In this document: one piece after another, positions 7,066 to 7,224 of the stretch
How the letters are laid out: every line of letters begins with the position of its first letter
How positions within the stretch are numbered: position 1 is the stretch's first letter
DNA from: Bdellovibrionales bacterium
GTDB taxonomy: Bacteria; Bdellovibrionota_G; JALEGL01; JAGRAY01
Reading direction: 5' to 3'
Length of the DNA stretch: 7,224 bases
Assembly: GCA_020434375.1 (NCBI GenBank)
Contig: JAGRAY010000087.1
Location: 1 to 7,224, forward strand
Notes under the pieces: model-generated
What the model saw: the letters and a program-made list of their open reading frames with translations, nothing else
Databases searched by the model: none
Told to the model about the DNA's origin: nothing
Translations under genes and position numbers: made by a program

Positions 7066-7224
7066 TTAAGGCTGGTTTATCCAAAGATTTAATTCCGGCC
7101 ACATAAATTTTACAAGGTAGTAAATGCAAAAAAAGATCAGAAAAATCCATGGAACAATAATCCAAATGGGTATTGAATATCCATGGTATTTCAAACGGTC
7201 TATTTCTTGAGTGTTATGATCGTC
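7066..7224 (-). CDS. C-terminal fragment of a small single-TM protein, 5'-partial
   Basis: An open frame enters from the right edge (first codon nt 7224-7222) and ends at TAA, nt 7068-7066, giving 52 residues. It has an acidic and polar lead (DDHNTQEIDRLKYHGYS), a strong TM segment (IPIWIIVPWIFLIFFCIYYLV, about residues 18-38 of the fragment, listed here as IPIWIIVPWIF then LIFFCIYYLV), and a short tail ending WINQP. The pattern of an acidic lead, then Pro-x-Trp, then one TM recalls the single-TM segments of CcoP/CcoQ-type cbb3 oxidase subunits. This is only a resemblance, and no CXXCH heme motif is present in the visible part. It abuts the next gene with zero spacing and in the same frame, so the two are certainly adjacent operon members. 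It is identified from translation, the hydrophobic profile and the abutting junction. Confidence 0.6.
   Translation of the reverse strand, partial: DDHNTQEIDRLKYHGYSIPIWIIVPWIFLIFFCIYYLVKFMWPELNLWINQP

Noticed and set aside
7145..7186. ATCCATGG repeated at nt 7145-7152 and nt 7179-7186
   Set aside because: Eight-nt repeat inside coding sequence, coding different residues in each copy; likely chance.

Overview
The window is fully coding and falls into two blocks that face each other. The left block (nt 1-5605, + strand) carries two large polytopic membrane proteins 41 bp apart. The first is a giant fusion, cut off at its 5' end by the window edge. It joins a PMT_2/GT39-type (polyprenyl-phosphate-sugar dependent, GT-C fold) module to a DUF2298 / 'Chlor_Arch_YYY' module. 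The second is a 616-residue multi-pass protein that I do not recognise by family. Its architecture (many membrane helices, an acidic residue in the first large extracytoplasmic loop, a soluble C-terminal tail) also looks GT-C-like. Together they suggest a surface-glycan or protein-glycosylation locus acting at the outer face of the cytoplasmic membrane.

The right block (nt 5536-7224, - strand) is a tightly packed operon of at least four small membrane proteins, read from the right edge leftwards. In order they are a 52-residue C-terminal fragment of a single-TM protein, a 302-residue protein with five TM segments plus a cupredoxin-like C-terminal domain lacking the usual copper ligands, a 121-residue FixH/YtkA-like beta domain with a C-terminal TM anchor, and a 90-residue two-TM protein. 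The junctions are TAA-ATG (abutting), ATGA (4-nt overlap) and a 14-nt overlap, so translation is probably coupled along the operon. The mix of folds recalls accessory genes around heme-copper oxidases or copper handling, but no catalytic oxidase subunit lies inside the window, so this is inference only.

The two blocks converge with a 70-nt overlap of the 616-residue and 90-residue reading frames. There is no intergenic stretch longer than about 40 nt and no RNA gene, CRISPR array, insertion sequence or clear promoter; promoters for both operons must lie outside the window. The most distinct non-coding signal is a perfect 13-bp inverted repeat (2-nt spacer) inside the 121-residue gene.

The organism is a bacterium of moderately low GC (about 40% by eye) using ATG and GTG starts and AGGAG/GGAG ribosome binding sites. 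DUF2298 proteins are best known from Chloroflexi and archaea, but the protein sequences here do not let me name a phylum. A Gram-negative host is a weak guess from the FixH/oxidase-like operon.
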